A stretch of 64,000 nucleotides of DNA. Source: Palsa-89 sp963824345 (GTDB taxonomy: Bacteria; Acidobacteriota; Terriglobia; Bryobacterales; Bryobacteraceae). Shown here piece by piece: positions 17,551 through 25,927 of the stretch; position 1 is the stretch's first letter; each line of letters opens with the position of its first letter. Under the pieces are notes generated by a model. It saw only the letters and a program-made list of their open reading frames with translations. It was not told where the DNA came from and did not search any database. The position numbers were made by a program, and so were the translations under genes. Location: contig CAWGOZ010000004.1 of NCBI GenBank assembly GCA_963824345.1, positions 62,001 to 126,000 on the forward strand. The letters are read 5' to 3'.

Positions 17551-19173
17551 TCATCGAACACCGGGAGCGCGGCGTGGAGGCTTGGTGATTTTGGACACGA
17601 GATTCCGGCGCAGGATGGCGGAGGCGGCGATGGCTCCTCCGAACAGCGCGCCGGCCACGCCGAGAGATGCAACATCTTGACCGGTGAGATACAGATTGCG
17701 CACCGGCGTATGCGGTGTCAGAGAGCGCAGGCGGAACCGCTGGGGCGTGGCAGCCAGTCCGTAGGCTTCGCCTTTCGGGTAGTTCATGAAGTGGCGCGTG
17801 GTGAGGGGAGTCGACAGCTCGGCGTAATCGATCTTGCCGGCGACGGCGGGCACGGCGCGCTCGAGTTCTTCCTGGATGCGATAGGCCAGCGATCGTTTGA
17901 ATGCGTCGTATTCGCCGCCGCGCTTTTTCCAACGCGAGTTTTCCCAAGGAACGAACCAATAATACGGCACGAAGACGACGGCTTCCAGGGTGGCGCGGCC
18001 AGGGTAGTTGCGTTCAAAATCGGGATCCTTCGCCGATGGGAACGAGATGTAGACTGCCGGAAAGGGAGCGGAAGGATCGTCGCTAAAACGCGCGAAGTTG
18101 GCGTCGTGATCGGCGGCGCCGTGCTCGGAGGGTGGAAAGATCCAGAGATTTGTGCCGTTCAGGCCGAGGCTGGCGGCGCTTTGCTTCACTCCGACGTACA
18201 GGCTCAAGTGGGCGACCGAGCCGGGAACGGTCCGCAGATCGTTGAGGAGGGGCCGCGGGATCGCCGATGGCTGACCGATCAAGCGCTCGAAAGTATTGCG
18301 GGCGCCGGCGTCGCTAATGACAAGATCGGCCTGGAACTGGCGGCCATCTGCCATCTTGACGCCAGTGGCCCGGCCGTTTTGAACGATAATTTCCTGCACG
18401 TCGGCACTCACCGCGATTTTTCCGCCGTTGCGTTCGATGAGCGGAGCGATCGTTTCGGCGATGCGCGCCGCGCCTCCGACGGGATAGCTGGCGCCGTTGA
18501 AGTAATGGCTGGCAATAATGGCGTGAATCCCGAAACTGCTCTGCGCTGGAGGCAGGCCGTAGTCACCCCACTGGGCGGTGAGGACGCCGATGAGCTCCGG
18601 ATGGCGCGTGAAGCGATTCAGAACATCCAGCGTGGAGTGCGAAGCCCAGCGCAGGAAAGGAGCGCGCATGAAGCGGCCAGCCAACCACGCGGCGAAGCGC
18701 GGGATGGCTTTTTCGGCGAAGTAGAGGCCGCTCCATTTTTGGGCGGATTGGACGGCCGCCAGGTAGCCGTCGATGGCCGTGGCTTCGGACGGGAAGCAGT
18801 CCTTCAATCCAGCGCGAAGATTTTCCAGGCCGGCGGGAAAATCGAACGTCCTGCCGCCCATCAGCACGCGGTCGTAAACCTGGGGCATCGGCGCCCACTC
18901 GAGCTGCCCTTCGGTGAGGTAGTCGAAGGCCGCGCGGAGACCGGAGGCGGGATCTTGCAGGTCGCCGACATAGTGCACGCCAACGTCCCAGGAATATCCG
19001 GGACGGCGGAAGCTATGCGTGTAGCCGCCGGCGGTATAGTGGCGCTCCAGCACCAACACTTTGCGCGAGGCATGCTTGGATAGCAGAGCCGCGGCGGTTA
19101 GACCGCCGATACCCGATCCGATGACAATCGCGTCCCAGCGATCGTCCAAGGCTTGCTGTTGATAGGAAATCAC
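17551..19173 (-). CDS. RetSat/CrtI-like FAD-dependent oxidoreductase
   Basis: The 540-residue protein has the FAD-binding Rossmann motif AIVIGSGIGGLTAAALLSKH (residues 15-34), the second strand VLVLERHYTAGGYTHSF and GYSWDVGVHYVGDL, a pattern typical of all-trans-retinol 13,14-reductase-like and phytoene-desaturase-like enzymes. The C-terminal FAD contact NLYLTGQDVASLGVAGALFG is present. These enzymes reduce or desaturate polyene chains. It ends only 10 bp before the GT2-methyltransferase start, and begins 19 bp after the LLM oxidoreductase, so it belongs to a four-gene unit. The substrate is unknown; an isoprenoid lipid is plausible given the neighbours. Confidence 0.9.
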   Translation of the reverse strand: MISYQQQALDDRWDAIVIGSGIGGLTAAALLSKHASRKVLVLERHYTAGGYTHSFRRPGYSWDVGVHYVGDLQDPASGLRAAFDYLTEGQLEWAPMPQVYDRVLMGGRTFDFPAGLENLRAGLKDCFPSEATAIDGYLAAVQSAQKWSGLYFAEKAIPRFAAWLAGRFMRAPFLRWASHSTLDVLNRFTRHPELIGVLTAQWGDYGLPPAQSSFGIHAIIASHYFNGASYPVGGAARIAETIAPLIERNGGKIAVSADVQEIIVQNGRATGVKMADGRQFQADLVISDAGARNTFERLIGQPSAIPRPLLNDLRTVPGSVAHLSLYVGVKQSAASLGLNGTNLWIFPPSEHGAADHDANFARFSDDPSAPFPAVYISFPSAKDPDFERNYPGRATLEAVVFVPYYWFVPWENSRWKKRGGEYDAFKRSLAYRIQEELERAVPAVAGKIDYAELSTPLTTRHFMNYPKGEAYGLAATPQRFRLRSLTPHTPVRNLYLTGQDVASLGVAGALFGGAIAASAILRRNLVSKITKPPRRAPGVR

Positions 19174-19192
19174 GCGCCGGCGCCGCAGCCGC

Positions 19193-20383
19193 TTAGTGGT
19201 GCCCGGCGGCGCGGATCACGATCTCGGCCTGCGGCTCTTCCAGCTTGGGTTTGCGGGCCAGGGCTTTTTCGTTGATGCGGGCGCGGCGTTCGGCCTGTTT
19301 CGCTCCGTTAGCCAGATCGCGGTCCTTGAACTCGGGCAGCACTTCACTCGAAAACAGGCGAATGGAAGAGCACAGCAGATCGTGCGGGATCTTCCCGGCT
19401 TGCGAAATACAGAGCACCTGATCGATGCCAACTTGCTCGAAATCGCGCAAACGCTGGCGCAACTGTTCGGGTGTGCCGACGCAATCCTGAATGCGGCCCT
19501 CGGGAGGCGCAAATTCCTTGGGATTGTTTTTATACTCTTCCCAAATATCGGTCTTGCCCGGGCGGTGCTGGCCGAAGAAGCTGTAGTGGCCAAGTCCATA
19601 GATGAAAAAGCCGTAACTCTCGCCGCCGATTCGCTCCACGCGCGCTTGATCGCGATCGCACAAAAAGGGCGCGGCTATCGCAAAATTCGGATTCACCGCG
19701 TAGCCCAAAGGCTCACATTCGTTTTCGATGACCTGGTAGTAATCCTTCACCCACTGTTCGGCTTCCTCGGGACTGACGAAGGAAAACGTCAAAGCGCCGA
19801 GACCGAGTTTGGCGGCTTGGATGATGGATTCGCGGCGCGAGCAGGCCATCCATAGAGGTGGATGCGGTTTCTGATAGGGCTTGGGGACGACATTGCGCGG
19901 CGGAATGTTGACGAACTGCCCCTCAAAGCCGGTGAACGGATCTTCCACCAGCATCCGCACGGCAATGCGCATGCCCTCCAGCTGCATGTTCTTTTTTTCG
20001 GACTGGGACACCAGAAATCCACCCAGCTCGGTTTCCGTAGCGCCCGCGCCAGTGCCGAATTCGACGCGGCCGTCGCTGATCAGGTCGAGCGTCGCAATGC
20101 GCTCGGCCACCCGCGCGGGATGATTGATGTCGGGAGGCGTTTGTACGATGCCATGCCCGATGCGGATGTTCTTGGTGCGCTGGCTGAGCGCCGCGAGAAA
20201 AACTTCCGGAGCGGACGAATGGGCGTATTCTTCGAGGAAGTGATGCTCGGTGGCCCACACATAGTCGTACCCGCACTGATCGGAGAGCACGGCCTGCTCG
20301 AGAGCGTTCTTGAGAAGCGTGTGCTCGGAATCGCGGACCCAAGGCCGCGGGAGTTGATGTTCGTAAAAGCCGCCGAATTTCAT
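19193..20383 (-). CDS. LLM class flavin-dependent oxidoreductase
   Basis: The 396-residue product is a bacterial luciferase-like monooxygenase: WATEHHFLEEY, TKNIRIGHGIVQTPPDINHPARVAERIATLDLISDGRVEFGTGAG is the diagnostic substrate/flavin region (quoted in parts), with PPLWMACSRRESI for the TIM-barrel C-side. It probably uses FMNH2 or F420H2 to oxidise an unknown organic substrate. It is the first gene of the minus-strand run 20383-14200, so its promoter should lie in 20384-20521. The C-terminal tail (ARINEKALARKPKLEE) is lysine-rich and not conserved. Confidence 0.92.
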   Translation of the reverse strand: MKFGGFYEHQLPRPWVRDSEHTLLKNALEQAVLSDQCGYDYVWATEHHFLEEYAHSSAPEVFLAALSQRTKNIRIGHGIVQTPPDINHPARVAERIATLDLISDGRVEFGTGAGATETELGGFLVSQSEKKNMQLEGMRIAVRMLVEDPFTGFEGQFVNIPPRNVVPKPYQKPHPPLWMACSRRESIIQAAKLGLGALTFSFVSPEEAEQWVKDYYQVIENECEPLGYAVNPNFAIAAPFLCDRDQARVERIGGESYGFFIYGLGHYSFFGQHRPGKTDIWEEYKNNPKEFAPPEGRIQDCVGTPEQLRQRLRDFEQVGIDQVLCISQAGKIPHDLLCSSIRLFSSEVLPEFKDRDLANGAKQAERRARINEKALARKPKLEEPQAEIVIRAAGHH

Positions 20384-20521
20384 GAAGGTAAGTGGCCAAT
20401 GCCGTTTTCAAAGTTACCATTGTAACGGGCCCCGAACCAAGTCACGGAAGCCGGCGCGGCGCGCCGGCCAGCCCCGTGCGAAACCAAGAGCTCCTGGTGC
20501 GGTCTACAACCGGGAGGCAAT

Positions 20522-20758
20522 ATGCCGGAAAAACGGACCGTCGAGCGGGCGCGCCAAGACGCGAGACAAGGCAAGGCAGCCAGCACGCAAGCGGGCGAAT
20601 TTGTTCGAGAAGAAATGGAGCATGTTCAGGAGGGCAAACATGCAGTCAGTTCGCGAAAGCAGGCCATCGCGATCGGACTTTCGAAAGCGCGGAGGGCGGG
20701 GGTAAAGTTGGGGCCTCCCAAGAAGGGCAAGGCGGGGGGCAATCGGTCGGGGCGGTAA
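20522..20758 (+). CDS. DUF6496 family small basic protein
   Basis: The 78-residue basic protein matches the DUF6496 pattern: TVERARQDARQGKAASTQAG, FVREEMEHVQEGKH and SRKQAIAIGLSKARRAGVKL. A GGGAGGC ribosome-binding site lies 6 nt before the ATG. The helical, Lys/Arg-rich tail suggests nucleic-acid binding, but no function is established. It is followed directly by a short repeat array and the insertion sequence. Confidence 0.9.
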   Translation: MPEKRTVERARQDARQGKAASTQAGEFVREEMEHVQEGKHAVSSRKQAIAIGLSKARRAGVKLGPPKKGKAGGNRSGR

Positions 20759-20767
20759 GCCGTGCCG

Positions 20768-20826
20768 GCGGGCCGGTGCGAGCGGGCCAGTGCGACGAGC
20801 GGGCCAGTGCGAGCGGGCCAGTGCGA
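20768..20826. repeat. short imperfect tandem array, GCGGGCCAGTGCGA unit
   Basis: Four head-to-tail copies lie at 20768-20781, 20782-20798 (with an extra CGA), 20799-20812 and 20813-20826, with unit GCGGGCCAGTGCGA (the first copy has CCGG in place of CCAG). A fifth copy sits across the insertion sequence at 22387-22400. The array follows the stop of the DUF6496 gene by 9 bp. Confidence 0.85.
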
Positions 20827-22383
20827 TGTTGTTGCAACGATAAAATGTCCCCATAACTGCAACGATAATCTGTCACCCCCGGATTGAAATCCTGTATCTC
20901 CCCTTTCCCGTTTCCCCTCCGGGGAAAGCCGGGGCGGGCGGGTTCCCCCCACGCCGGAGGGCACGTCGCGCGCCAGCAAAAAGCGCTGGCACTGCCGTGC
21001 GACCGGCTCCCCCCGCAAGAGGGGCCAAGCCCCCCTTGCGCATCCCCCCGGGTGGTTCATCGGACCGCCAGGGCCTCCCGTCCAGCGAAGGAATAAATGT
21101 GCGGTTGCTTTTTCTTTCGCTCGGCAGGCCGACGCGGCGCCAACCCGGGGGCATAATCCAGCGGCAGCTGCGTGGAGAACAGATCCTGCTGGCCCTGCCA
21201 GACGTGCAACTCTCCATTCAGCTGATGCGACAGTTCCACGCGCGCTCCCGCATAACCCTGCCCATCCTTGCGGGCCGGCAACTGGATGGACCGGGCCCCG
21301 AACCGGATCACGTGGTCTTTTCCCACCACCCGCTCGTAGCGCAGACTGAATAGCCGGTCCCAGTTCAGCTTTTTGCTTAACGGCCGGAAATCGTTGGCTG
21401 CCTCGCGCGCTGCTACCGCAAAGCGTCGGTTGTAGTCCTCGCGGAAGTTTTCTAGCACCTGGTTGGCTTGCTCCAACGTCGCGGCTCTGCCCAATCGCAG
21501 TTCGCTTTTCAAGCGATCTTGAAAGGTCTTCCACAGCCGCTCGATCCGGCCCTTGGCCTGCGGGCTCAGCGCTCGAATCGATTGGATTCCCAGCTCTTCC
21601 AGCACTCGACCCAGCTGCGTCGGCGTTTGCCGTCCGGCCATCTGCTCTTCCATCGTCCAGTGTTTATCGTTGCGCTGAAATGTCCCATGTTGGTCCCGAT
21701 ACAGACTCAGCGGCACTCCCTGCCGCTCCACCAGCGCACGCAGTTGCCGCAGATATCCCAGCGTGTCCTCATGCTCCAACTGAAAGGCGCACGCCAGCAC
21801 CTGGCCGGTCGCATCGTCTTGGTAACCGATCAATGTCAACGCCGGTCCACGACCCTCCAGCCAATCTTCCCGGCTGGCGTCGGTTAACACCATCATGCCC
21901 AGCCGCGGCTTGCGTTCCCGCCGCGCTCGGTACTTACGCGCTCGCCTCCGCTGCGGACTCCGCAGCTTGGCTCGGCGCAATAGCCGCCGCACCGTCTCGC
22001 GGCTCACCGCGATCTTTTCCACTTCCACCAACTTCTCGGTCAGATGACTGTCGTTGAAGCCGGCGTACTTGTTGCGCGCCAGTTCGACGATCCGTTTCTT
22101 GACCGCCTCGCTCACCGCCCACGGTTTGGGCCGTCCACGATTGCCGTGCCGTACCCAACCCACCTGATCCGCTAGGTAGCGGGCCTTCAGCCGTTTCACC
22201 TGTCGCGTGCTCAGTTCCAGCAAGCCGCTCGCTTCGCCGACCGTGATTCGACCCTGGACCGCGTTCTCGATTACCTTCACTCTTTGCAGTTCGTTCTGGC
22301 TCAACTCGATCACCTCTCAGCTTCCCAAGGGGTGACATAGTTTCGTTGCAGTTAGGGGGTGACATTATTTTGGAGCATCTACA
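20827..22383 (-). mobile_element. insertion sequence, IS1202/ISNCY-type
   Basis: The element runs 1557 bp from TGTTG at 20827 to CTACA at 22383. The two ends align as imperfect inverted repeats: TGTTGTTGCAACGATAAAAT on the left against TGTAGATGCTCCAAAATAAT on the right (reverse complement), both followed by TGTCnCCCC, and both with an inner AACTGCAACGA...TGTCACCCC block. The sequence CGAGCGGGCCAGTGCGA (17 nt) flanks both ends (20810-20826 and 22384-22400), which fits a long target duplication as reported for IS1202-like elements. The array origin of this sequence leaves some doubt. The element encodes one transposase on the minus strand. About 180 bp between 20876 and 21056 holds no gene. Confidence 0.85.
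21057..22313 (-). CDS. DDE transposase of the ISNCY/IS1202 type
   Basis: The 418-residue transposase starts with a helix-turn-helix region (VIENAVQGRITVGEASGLLELSTRQVKRLKARYL, residues ~11-44) and a second HTH-like part (SEAVKKRIVELARNKYAGFN). The integrase core follows with LGMMVLTDASREDWLE (first Asp), LYRDQHGTF (second Asp region) and SPQAKGRIERLWKTFQDRLKSEL (Glu), a DDE triad. The start is GTG at 22313 with an AGAGG just upstream. The frame is intact, so the element may be active. C-terminal residues FAGREALAVR end 230 bp inside the left end. Confidence 0.92.
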   Translation of the reverse strand: MIELSQNELQRVKVIENAVQGRITVGEASGLLELSTRQVKRLKARYLADQVGWVRHGNRGRPKPWAVSEAVKKRIVELARNKYAGFNDSHLTEKLVEVEKIAVSRETVRRLLRRAKLRSPQRRRARKYRARRERKPRLGMMVLTDASREDWLEGRGPALTLIGYQDDATGQVLACAFQLEHEDTLGYLRQLRALVERQGVPLSLYRDQHGTFQRNDKHWTMEEQMAGRQTPTQLGRVLEELGIQSIRALSPQAKGRIERLWKTFQDRLKSELRLGRAATLEQANQVLENFREDYNRRFAVAAREAANDFRPLSKKLNWDRLFSLRYERVVGKDHVIRFGARSIQLPARKDGQGYAGARVELSHQLNGELHVWQGQQDLFSTQLPLDYAPGLAPRRPAERKKKQPHIYSFAGREALAVR

Positions 22384-22400
22384 CGAGCGGGCCAGTGCGA
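22384..22400. repeat. 17-bp flanking repeat of the insertion sequence
   Basis: CGAGCGGGCCAGTGCGA repeats the 17 nt at 20810-20826 on the other side of the element. It is either a target-site duplication or the last unit of the array that the element split. Confidence 0.7.
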
Positions 22401-22440
22401 TTGACACGCGCATCGGGGGAATGTACGATGATCTCTCCAT

Positions 22441-23253
22441 ATGCTCGCGCCAAATTATTTTCGACTCTCCCTATTCAGCGTAGTTGCCGCGGCGGCGCTG
22501 CTTGCTCCGGCAGCCGCGCAAAATCAATCCTTCAAACCTCCTCGAACCGCCGACGGCAAGCCGAACTTGAACGGCATCTGGCAGGCCATGAACACCGCGA
22601 ACTGGGACCTGGAGGGCCACTCCGCGCAGGCCAGTCAGGTGGTGTCTCTGGGAGCTATCGGCGCCGAGCCGGCCGGCATCGGGGTGGTGGAAGGCGGCGA
22701 GATTCCTTATCTGCCGGCAGCGGCGGAGAAGAAGAAAGAAAACTATGCGAACCGGTTGAAGCTCGATCCGGAAGTGAAATGCTATCTGCCCGGCGTCCCT
22801 CGCGCCACCTATATGCCGTATCCGTTCCAGATTGTACAGTCCGGCAAGTTCATTCTGATCTCGTATGAATACGATGGCGCCGTGCGGACCATCTACATGG
22901 ACAATCCGGGGCCGGCTCCGGTGGACAGTTGGATGGGCTGGTCGGCCGGACATTGGGAGGGAGACACGCTGGTAGTGGACGCCACTGGGTTCAACGACCA
23001 AACCTGGTTTGACCGCGCCGGCGACTTTCACAGCGATGCGTTGCATGTGGTGGAGCGCTACACCTTGGCGTCGCCGAATGTCTTGAATTACGAGGCGACC
23101 ATTGAAGATCCACAGGTGTTTTCGCGGCCCTGGAAAATCAGCATGCCGCTGTATAAGCACCTGGAGAAAAACGCGCAGTTGCTAGAATTCAAGTGTGTGG
23201 AGTTTGTGGAAGAGTTGATTTATGGGCATCTTCGCAAACAGACCAGTAAGTAG
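22441..23253 (+). CDS. secreted protein of unknown function, GHWEGDTLVVD family
   Basis: The 270-residue product has a signal peptide (LSLFSVVAAAALLAPAAAQ, ending about residue 26) and the opening PRTADGKPNLNGIWQAMNT. The core holds PFQIVQSGKFILISYEYD, SAGHWEGDTLVVDATGFN and a C-terminal block EDPQVFSRPWKISMPLYK. The same core recurs in the next gene, so they are paralogues. I know these as a family abundant in Acidobacteriota without a known function. The fold is predicted to be beta-rich; no catalytic motif is evident. Confidence 0.85.
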   Translation: MLAPNYFRLSLFSVVAAAALLAPAAAQNQSFKPPRTADGKPNLNGIWQAMNTANWDLEGHSAQASQVVSLGAIGAEPAGIGVVEGGEIPYLPAAAEKKKENYANRLKLDPEVKCYLPGVPRATYMPYPFQIVQSGKFILISYEYDGAVRTIYMDNPGPAPVDSWMGWSAGHWEGDTLVVDATGFNDQTWFDRAGDFHSDALHVVERYTLASPNVLNYEATIEDPQVFSRPWKISMPLYKHLEKNAQLLEFKCVEFVEELIYGHLRKQTSK

Positions 23254-23307
23254 CACGGAGCCGGCCGGAATGGCGGGTGCGCGGGCCGCGGAAAGTGCGG
23301 GATCGAA

Positions 23308-24261
23308 ATGAACCATCGACTATGGCTGGTTTTGCTTGCGAGCCACCTGGTTTTCGGACAAACGACGCTATCAAAAAGCTGGACGCCGCCGCGCACTTCC
23401 TTTGGACGGCCGGATTTCGAAGGCATCTGGACCAACGCTACCATCACGCCTTTGGAGAAGCCGGCGGAACTGGCGGGCAAGCAAGTGTTCACTCCCGAAG
23501 AAGCGGCGAAGTACGAAAAAGAAACCAACCAGCGCAACAACGCCGACACTAGGGAATCCAATCCGGAAGCCGACGTCGGCCACGCATATAACCAATTTTG
23601 GTTTGATCGCGGCACCAAGGTCGCGCTCGGATTACGTACGTCGCTGATTGTGGACCCACCGGATGGCCGCATTCCCGCGTTGCTGCCCGAAGCCCAAAAA
23701 CGCGTTCAACAGGCCGGCGCTTGGACCGCCGAGCATGCCACCGACGGCCCGGAAGGCCGTGCCTTGACCGAACGTTGTATCTTATGGCCCACCGCCGGCC
23801 CGCCGATGCTGCCCGGCCCATACAACAACAATTTCCAGATTTTCGAGACTCGAGATCAGATCGTCATCCTGAACGAAATGATTCATGACGCGCGCGTGAT
23901 TCCCTTGGACGGGAGACCGCATCTGGCCGCCAATATACGTCAATGGAGGGGCGACTCGCGGGGACATTGGGAGGGCGATACCCTGGTTGTGGACACTACC
24001 AACTTCTCGGGCCAATTTTCCTTCCGCGGTTCCGACGAGAACCTGCACTTGACCGAACGCTTCACCCGTGTTTCGCCCGACGCTCTGCTCTACAGGTTCA
24101 CCGTGGACGATCCTACGGCCTTCACCAAACCTTGGACGGCGGAGATCCCGATGATGAAGACGAAAGGCCCGCTTTTCGAGTACGCTTGTCACGAAGGGAA
24201 CTACGCGATGGTCGACATTTTGGCCGGAGCGCGGGCGGCCGAGAAGAAGGCCTCGAAGTGA
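23308..24261 (+). CDS. secreted protein of unknown function, paralogue of the preceding gene
   Basis: The 317-residue product has a signal peptide (LWLVLLASHLVFGQ) and the family core: PDFEGIWTNATITPLEKPA, YNNNFQIFETRDQIVILNEM, SRGHWEGDTLVVDTTNFSGQ and a closing block VDDPTAFTKPWTAEIPMMK. It is 54 bp after its paralogue and 49 bp before a DUF6152-like gene, suggesting a three-gene unit of exported proteins. It is longer than the preceding paralogue by an insert between residues ~50 and ~110. Function is unknown. Confidence 0.85.
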   Translation: MNHRLWLVLLASHLVFGQTTLSKSWTPPRTSFGRPDFEGIWTNATITPLEKPAELAGKQVFTPEEAAKYEKETNQRNNADTRESNPEADVGHAYNQFWFDRGTKVALGLRTSLIVDPPDGRIPALLPEAQKRVQQAGAWTAEHATDGPEGRALTERCILWPTAGPPMLPGPYNNNFQIFETRDQIVILNEMIHDARVIPLDGRPHLAANIRQWRGDSRGHWEGDTLVVDTTNFSGQFSFRGSDENLHLTERFTRVSPDALLYRFTVDDPTAFTKPWTAEIPMMKTKGPLFEYACHEGNYAMVDILAGARAAEKKASK

Positions 24262-24310
24262 CCCCGAGCGGTGTATGCTGGAATAATACCGGAACAGAAG
24301 GAGAGATCCG

Positions 24311-24736
24311 ATGCGAATCAGGTCGTTAGTGATGGCGGTAGTGATTGCCGGAGGGTGTTTTGTGAGCGCGGCGCCGGTCTGGGCGCACCACGCGTTTGCG
24401 GCCGAGTTTGATTCCACCAAGCCCATCAAATTGCATGGAGTCGTCACCAAGATGGAGTGGATCAATCCGCATGCGTGGATCCATCTCGACGTCAAGAACC
24501 CGGACGGGACGGTAACCAGTTGGATGGTGGAGGGCGGGAGCCCGAATACCTTGCTGCGAAACGGTTTCACCAAGGCGTCGCTGCCGGTAGGAACCGAGAT
24601 CGTGGTGGATGGCTACCAGGCCAAGGACGCGACCAACAAGATGAACGGCCGCGATATCACGTTTCCGGACGGACGCAAGCTGTTTGTCGGCTCCGCGGGG
24701 CAGGGTTCCGCTCCCGAGGACAAGCAGGACAAGTAG
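24311..24736 (+). CDS. DUF6152-type exported protein
   Basis: The 141-residue product has a signal peptide (MRIRSLVMAVVIAGGCFV, cleaved near VWA-HHAF) and the typical mature start HHAFAAEFDSTKPIKLHGVV with the block WINPHAWIHLDVKNPDG and NGRDITFPDGRKLFVGS. This matches the DUF6152 pattern, an OB-like small periplasmic protein family of unknown function often found beside the GHWEGD family. A strong ribosome-binding site AAGGAG precedes the ATG. The acidic/Gln tail is not conserved. Confidence 0.85.
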   Translation: MRIRSLVMAVVIAGGCFVSAAPVWAHHAFAAEFDSTKPIKLHGVVTKMEWINPHAWIHLDVKNPDGTVTSWMVEGGSPNTLLRNGFTKASLPVGTEIVVDGYQAKDATNKMNGRDITFPDGRKLFVGSAGQGSAPEDKQDK

Positions 24737-24767
24737 CGGCTAGCGGCGAATCCCCCCGGGTGCCCCG

Positions 24768-25910
24768 TTAACCGGAAAGCATTCGCGCGTCCTTGATGCG
24801 TTCCAGCAGGTCCGTCAGTTCGCGGTTGTCCAGTGGTTTCCGAAGGAAGCCGGAGCAACCCGATGGCCCCGCGCATCGCTTCTGGGTATCCATAAGGTCG
24901 GCGGAGAGGACCACAATGGGCGTGCGCGCATTGCCGGTCTCCGTTTCCCAGTCGCGGATGGCGTGAATCGCTTTGTAGCCATCCATTCCCGGCATGTGGA
25001 CGTCCATGAACACGACGTTAAAGCGCCGCTTTTTCACTAGATTGACGGCTTCCTGGCCATTATGCGCCCGCCAAACCGATTCGCCCTCGCAGAGGATGCT
25101 GGTGAGCGCGAAACTTTCGTCCAAATCCTCGGCCACCAGGACGTTCAAAGCCGAGTGATCGTACCGAGGCGGCTCGGTTCCGCTCTCTGAACTTGGATCC
25201 GTTCTCCAGGGCAGGGTGATCGTCAGGCCCATTGGCGAACTGGCGTCGCATTGGAACTCAGCCGCGCCACCCATTTCCCGGATTCTCTTTCCGGCCACCA
25301 CGCTGGTGACACCGAACAGCACGTCGTCGGCATCTTTGAAATGCAGATCTTCCAAATTGGCGTTCAACCAATCGGCCACGCGTAGCGCGATGTTGGAATT
25401 GGGGGGGACGATCTCGATTCGAACTCCACCACTGGAGGGGAACCCAGCCGAGGTTGACCCAGCTGCGGGTAACGCGGACACAATCACGCGCGCCTCGCCC
25501 CGAGGGCTGAGTTTCGAAACGACACTCAACACGCGGGTAAGGGTCTGCTCCAGGGCGCGCCGGTCCTGGCGTCCCACCAACGGTGCGGTGGGCGACTGGA
25601 GCACCAGGCGGCTGGCATGCTCGCGGGACGCCAGGTTCAGAACTTCGATGGTCTCGCCCAGGCAGAGCGCGGCATCGAACTCCTCGACCCGGCCCGGCGC
25701 GGGAACATCGCTTGAAAACAGTTCACGAATGTCGTCGATGGAGCCTAATAGGCGGTCGGCGCTGGTCTTGCTGGCGTCCAGGCAGCTTGTCCAGTTCGGA
25801 TCGGCGGCCAGGTCCGGGCCCAGCGCCAGAAGGCCAAAGGTGGCGTGCACGGAATTTCTGGCTTCGTTGCACAGGTAATCCAGGAGACTGAGGACGGTTT
25901 GGTTGGTCAT
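24768..25910 (-). CDS. receiver protein with a degenerate histidine-kinase-like region
   Basis: The 380-residue product looks like a hybrid kinase in which the kinase part has decayed. Residues ~5-70 align with a HisKA dimerisation helix, but the His of the usual HELR is replaced (LCNEARNSV, Asn 15). Residues ~115-235 align with a HATPase domain whose N-box Asn is missing (QTLTRVLSVVSKLSPRGEA). Residues ~255-375 are an intact receiver: LVAEDLDES (acidic pocket 261-262), phosphoacceptor D303 in VFMDVHMPGMDG, Ser in VVLSAD, and Lys 358 in FLRKPLD. It has no membrane segment. It starts 17 bp after the CpaE-like gene stop, so the two are probably one operon. Confidence 0.8.
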   Translation of the reverse strand: MTNQTVLSLLDYLCNEARNSVHATFGLLALGPDLAADPNWTSCLDASKTSADRLLGSIDDIRELFSSDVPAPGRVEEFDAALCLGETIEVLNLASREHASRLVLQSPTAPLVGRQDRRALEQTLTRVLSVVSKLSPRGEARVIVSALPAAGSTSAGFPSSGGVRIEIVPPNSNIALRVADWLNANLEDLHFKDADDVLFGVTSVVAGKRIREMGGAAEFQCDASSPMGLTITLPWRTDPSSESGTEPPRYDHSALNVLVAEDLDESFALTSILCEGESVWRAHNGQEAVNLVKKRRFNVVFMDVHMPGMDGYKAIHAIRDWETETGNARTPIVVLSADLMDTQKRCAGPSGCSGFLRKPLDNRELTDLLERIKDARMLSG

Positions 25911-25927
25911 GTTGTTGGTCCGGGCTG

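Noticed and set aside
17377..19083. A 568-codon plus-strand open frame opposite the RetSat-like gene
   Set aside because: It is the antisense shadow of a conserved gene, with low-complexity and no recognisable motif.
20759..21056. Possible small gene between the repeat array and the transposase
   Set aside because: Open frames there cross the left end of the insertion sequence and show no motif.
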